From JABJJH01 sp047631095 (GTDB taxonomy: Bacteria > Pseudomonadota > Alphaproteobacteria > UBA8366 > GCA-2717185): a DNA stretch of 5,987 nucleotides. Location: contig JBLHZD010000259.1 in the NCBI GenBank assembly GCA_047631095.1, positions 1-5,987 of the forward strand, written 5' to 3'. The notes below the pieces were generated by a model. The model was not told the origin of the DNA. It worked only from the letters and a program-made list of their open reading frames with translations, and did not search any database. Made by a program: the position numbers and the translations under genes. Positions 5,199-5,987 of the stretch are shown one piece after another; position 1 is the stretch's first letter, and each line of letters opens with the position of its first letter.

Positions 5199-5987
5199 AT
5201 GAAAATTACGTCGTTCCTTTCTGCATTTCTACATTTGGCCCTGATGCTGTTCGCCTGGCTGGGATTGCCGTCGGCGCGACCGATGCCAATTCCGGTAGCG
5301 TCGATCCAGGTGGATATTGTGACCGAAGAGTCGTTGAAGACGCTAAAGACTGCGGCCAAACCGCCCGAGCCCGTGAAAAAAGCGCCACCGCCGCCAGCAC
5401 CGCCCAAAGTCGCGACCGCGACGCCGGATCCCGTGAAACCACCGCCTGCGCCAGAAGAAGCGGTGGCGATCCCGGATTTGAAACCAGCGCCGAAAGAAAC
5501 GCCAAAACCGGTCGCGAAGAAACGCCCGCGCCCCAAAGCAAAGCCCAAACCAAAACCGCGCAAGGTCGCCGCCAAACCGCCGCCGCAGAAACCCAAAAAG
5601 AAGCCGAAGGCGAAACCCAAACCGCCGCCCAAAAACGATTTCGCGTCGGTTCTGAAAACCGTCGAAAAGTTGAAACGGAAGCCACGCCAGAAAGCGCCGA
5701 AGAAAAAAGCGCCGGTCGATCAAAAAACGTTCCTGGCGCAACTCGAGAAAAAGTTAAGTCAGCGCGCTCCCAAGCAGCCGCCGCGTATTGGGGCAGTCTT
5801 GTCGAACTCGGAGCTGAATATGGTTCGTCGTCAGATCGAACAGTGCTGGAACTTACCCGCGGGCGCGCGCGGCGCAGAAAACATGGTGGTCGAAATTCGC
5901 ACCGTGCTGAACCCCGATGGCCGGGTGCGCTCGGCGCAGATTATGGATCGAGGACGGTTGGCGCGCGATCCCTTTTATCGGTCAATG
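5199..5987 (+). CDS. tolA: Tol-Pal system protein TolA, N-terminal 263 residues (partial)
   Basis: The frame opens at ATG 5199, 7 bp after tolR, and runs to the window edge without a stop. Residues about 4-24 (TSFLSAFLHLALMLFAWLGL) form the single membrane anchor that engages TolQ and TolR. Residues about 53-172 form a long periplasmic linker dominated by Lys and Pro, with PPPP at 63-66 and PPP at 81-83, 127-129 and 142-144. It differs from the Ala-rich helical linker of E. coli TolA. Residues from about 203 start the C-terminal TolA/TonB-like domain (SELNMVRRQIEQCWNLPAG, then VVEIRTVLNPDGRV), with C216 in the conserved QCW position. The end of this domain lies beyond the window. The ribosome-binding site is weak (AGG at 5190-5192), so TolA may depend on coupling to tolR. 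TonB is the alternative, but context and the C-terminal domain favour TolA. Confidence 0.95.
   Translation, partial: MKITSFLSAFLHLALMLFAWLGLPSARPMPIPVASIQVDIVTEESLKTLKTAAKPPEPVKKAPPPPAPPKVATATPDPVKPPPAPEEAVAIPDLKPAPKETPKPVAKKRPRPKAKPKPKPRKVAAKPPPQKPKKKPKAKPKPPPKNDFASVLKTVEKLKRKPRQKAPKKKAPVDQKTFLAQLEKKLSQRAPKQPPRIGAVLSNSELNMVRRQIEQCWNLPAGARGAENMVVEIRTVLNPDGRVRSAQIMDRGRLARDPFYRSM

Noticed and set aside
5162..5632. Minus-strand frame encoding a Gly/Phe-rich protein opposite tolA
   Set aside because: The Gly/Phe/Ala richness is the mirror of Lys (AAA/AAG), Pro (CCN) and Ala/Arg codons in the TolA linker. It is a composition artefact.

Overview
The window is a conserved chromosomal segment of an alphaproteobacterium. 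It holds one long rightward gene block, yebC-ruvC-ruvA-ruvB-ybgC-tolQ-tolR-tolA, with the first 29 codons of a divergent response regulator at the left edge. The lineage call rests on three things: this gene order, the YebC N-terminus (AGHSKFKNIM), and a Pro/Lys-rich TolA whose C-terminal domain begins SELNMVRRQIEQCWNLPAG. The order within the class cannot be fixed from the sequence, although a Rhodospirillales-like lineage would fit.

Layout: 1-87 (minus) is the start of a CheY-like receiver protein. 88-604 is a divergent intergenic region, visibly AT-rich from about 130 to 360. It holds inverted repeats, a GC-richer patch with a 37-codon ORF and a nested hairpin, and an extended -10 promoter about 45 bp before yebC. 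605-1354 is yebC. 1371-3567 is the Holliday-junction set ruvC, ruvA, ruvB. 3564-4010 is the YbgC thioesterase. 4010-5987 is the Tol envelope machine: tolQ, tolR and the first 263 codons of tolA, which runs off the right edge. Downstream tolB and pal are expected but not visible.

How it works together: RuvA and RuvB form the branch-migration motor on Holliday junctions and RuvC cuts them. TolQ and TolR form the proton-driven inner-membrane motor, and TolA carries its force across the periplasm toward TolB-Pal at the outer membrane, mainly during constriction. YbgC is an acyl-CoA thioesterase that habitually travels with tol genes. YebC belongs to a family described first as DNA-binding regulators and more recently as ribosome-associated factors. 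Four junctions share bases (ATGA, GTGA, ATGA, TAATG), and the other gaps in the block are 3 to 16 bp. This argues for one translationally coupled transcript starting before yebC.

No previously undescribed system is evident. The parts most worth a second look are the 517-bp divergent intergenic region (possible small protein or small RNA at 356-470, palindromes), the TonB-like linker of TolA, and a possible functional link between YebC and the polyproline-rich TolA.
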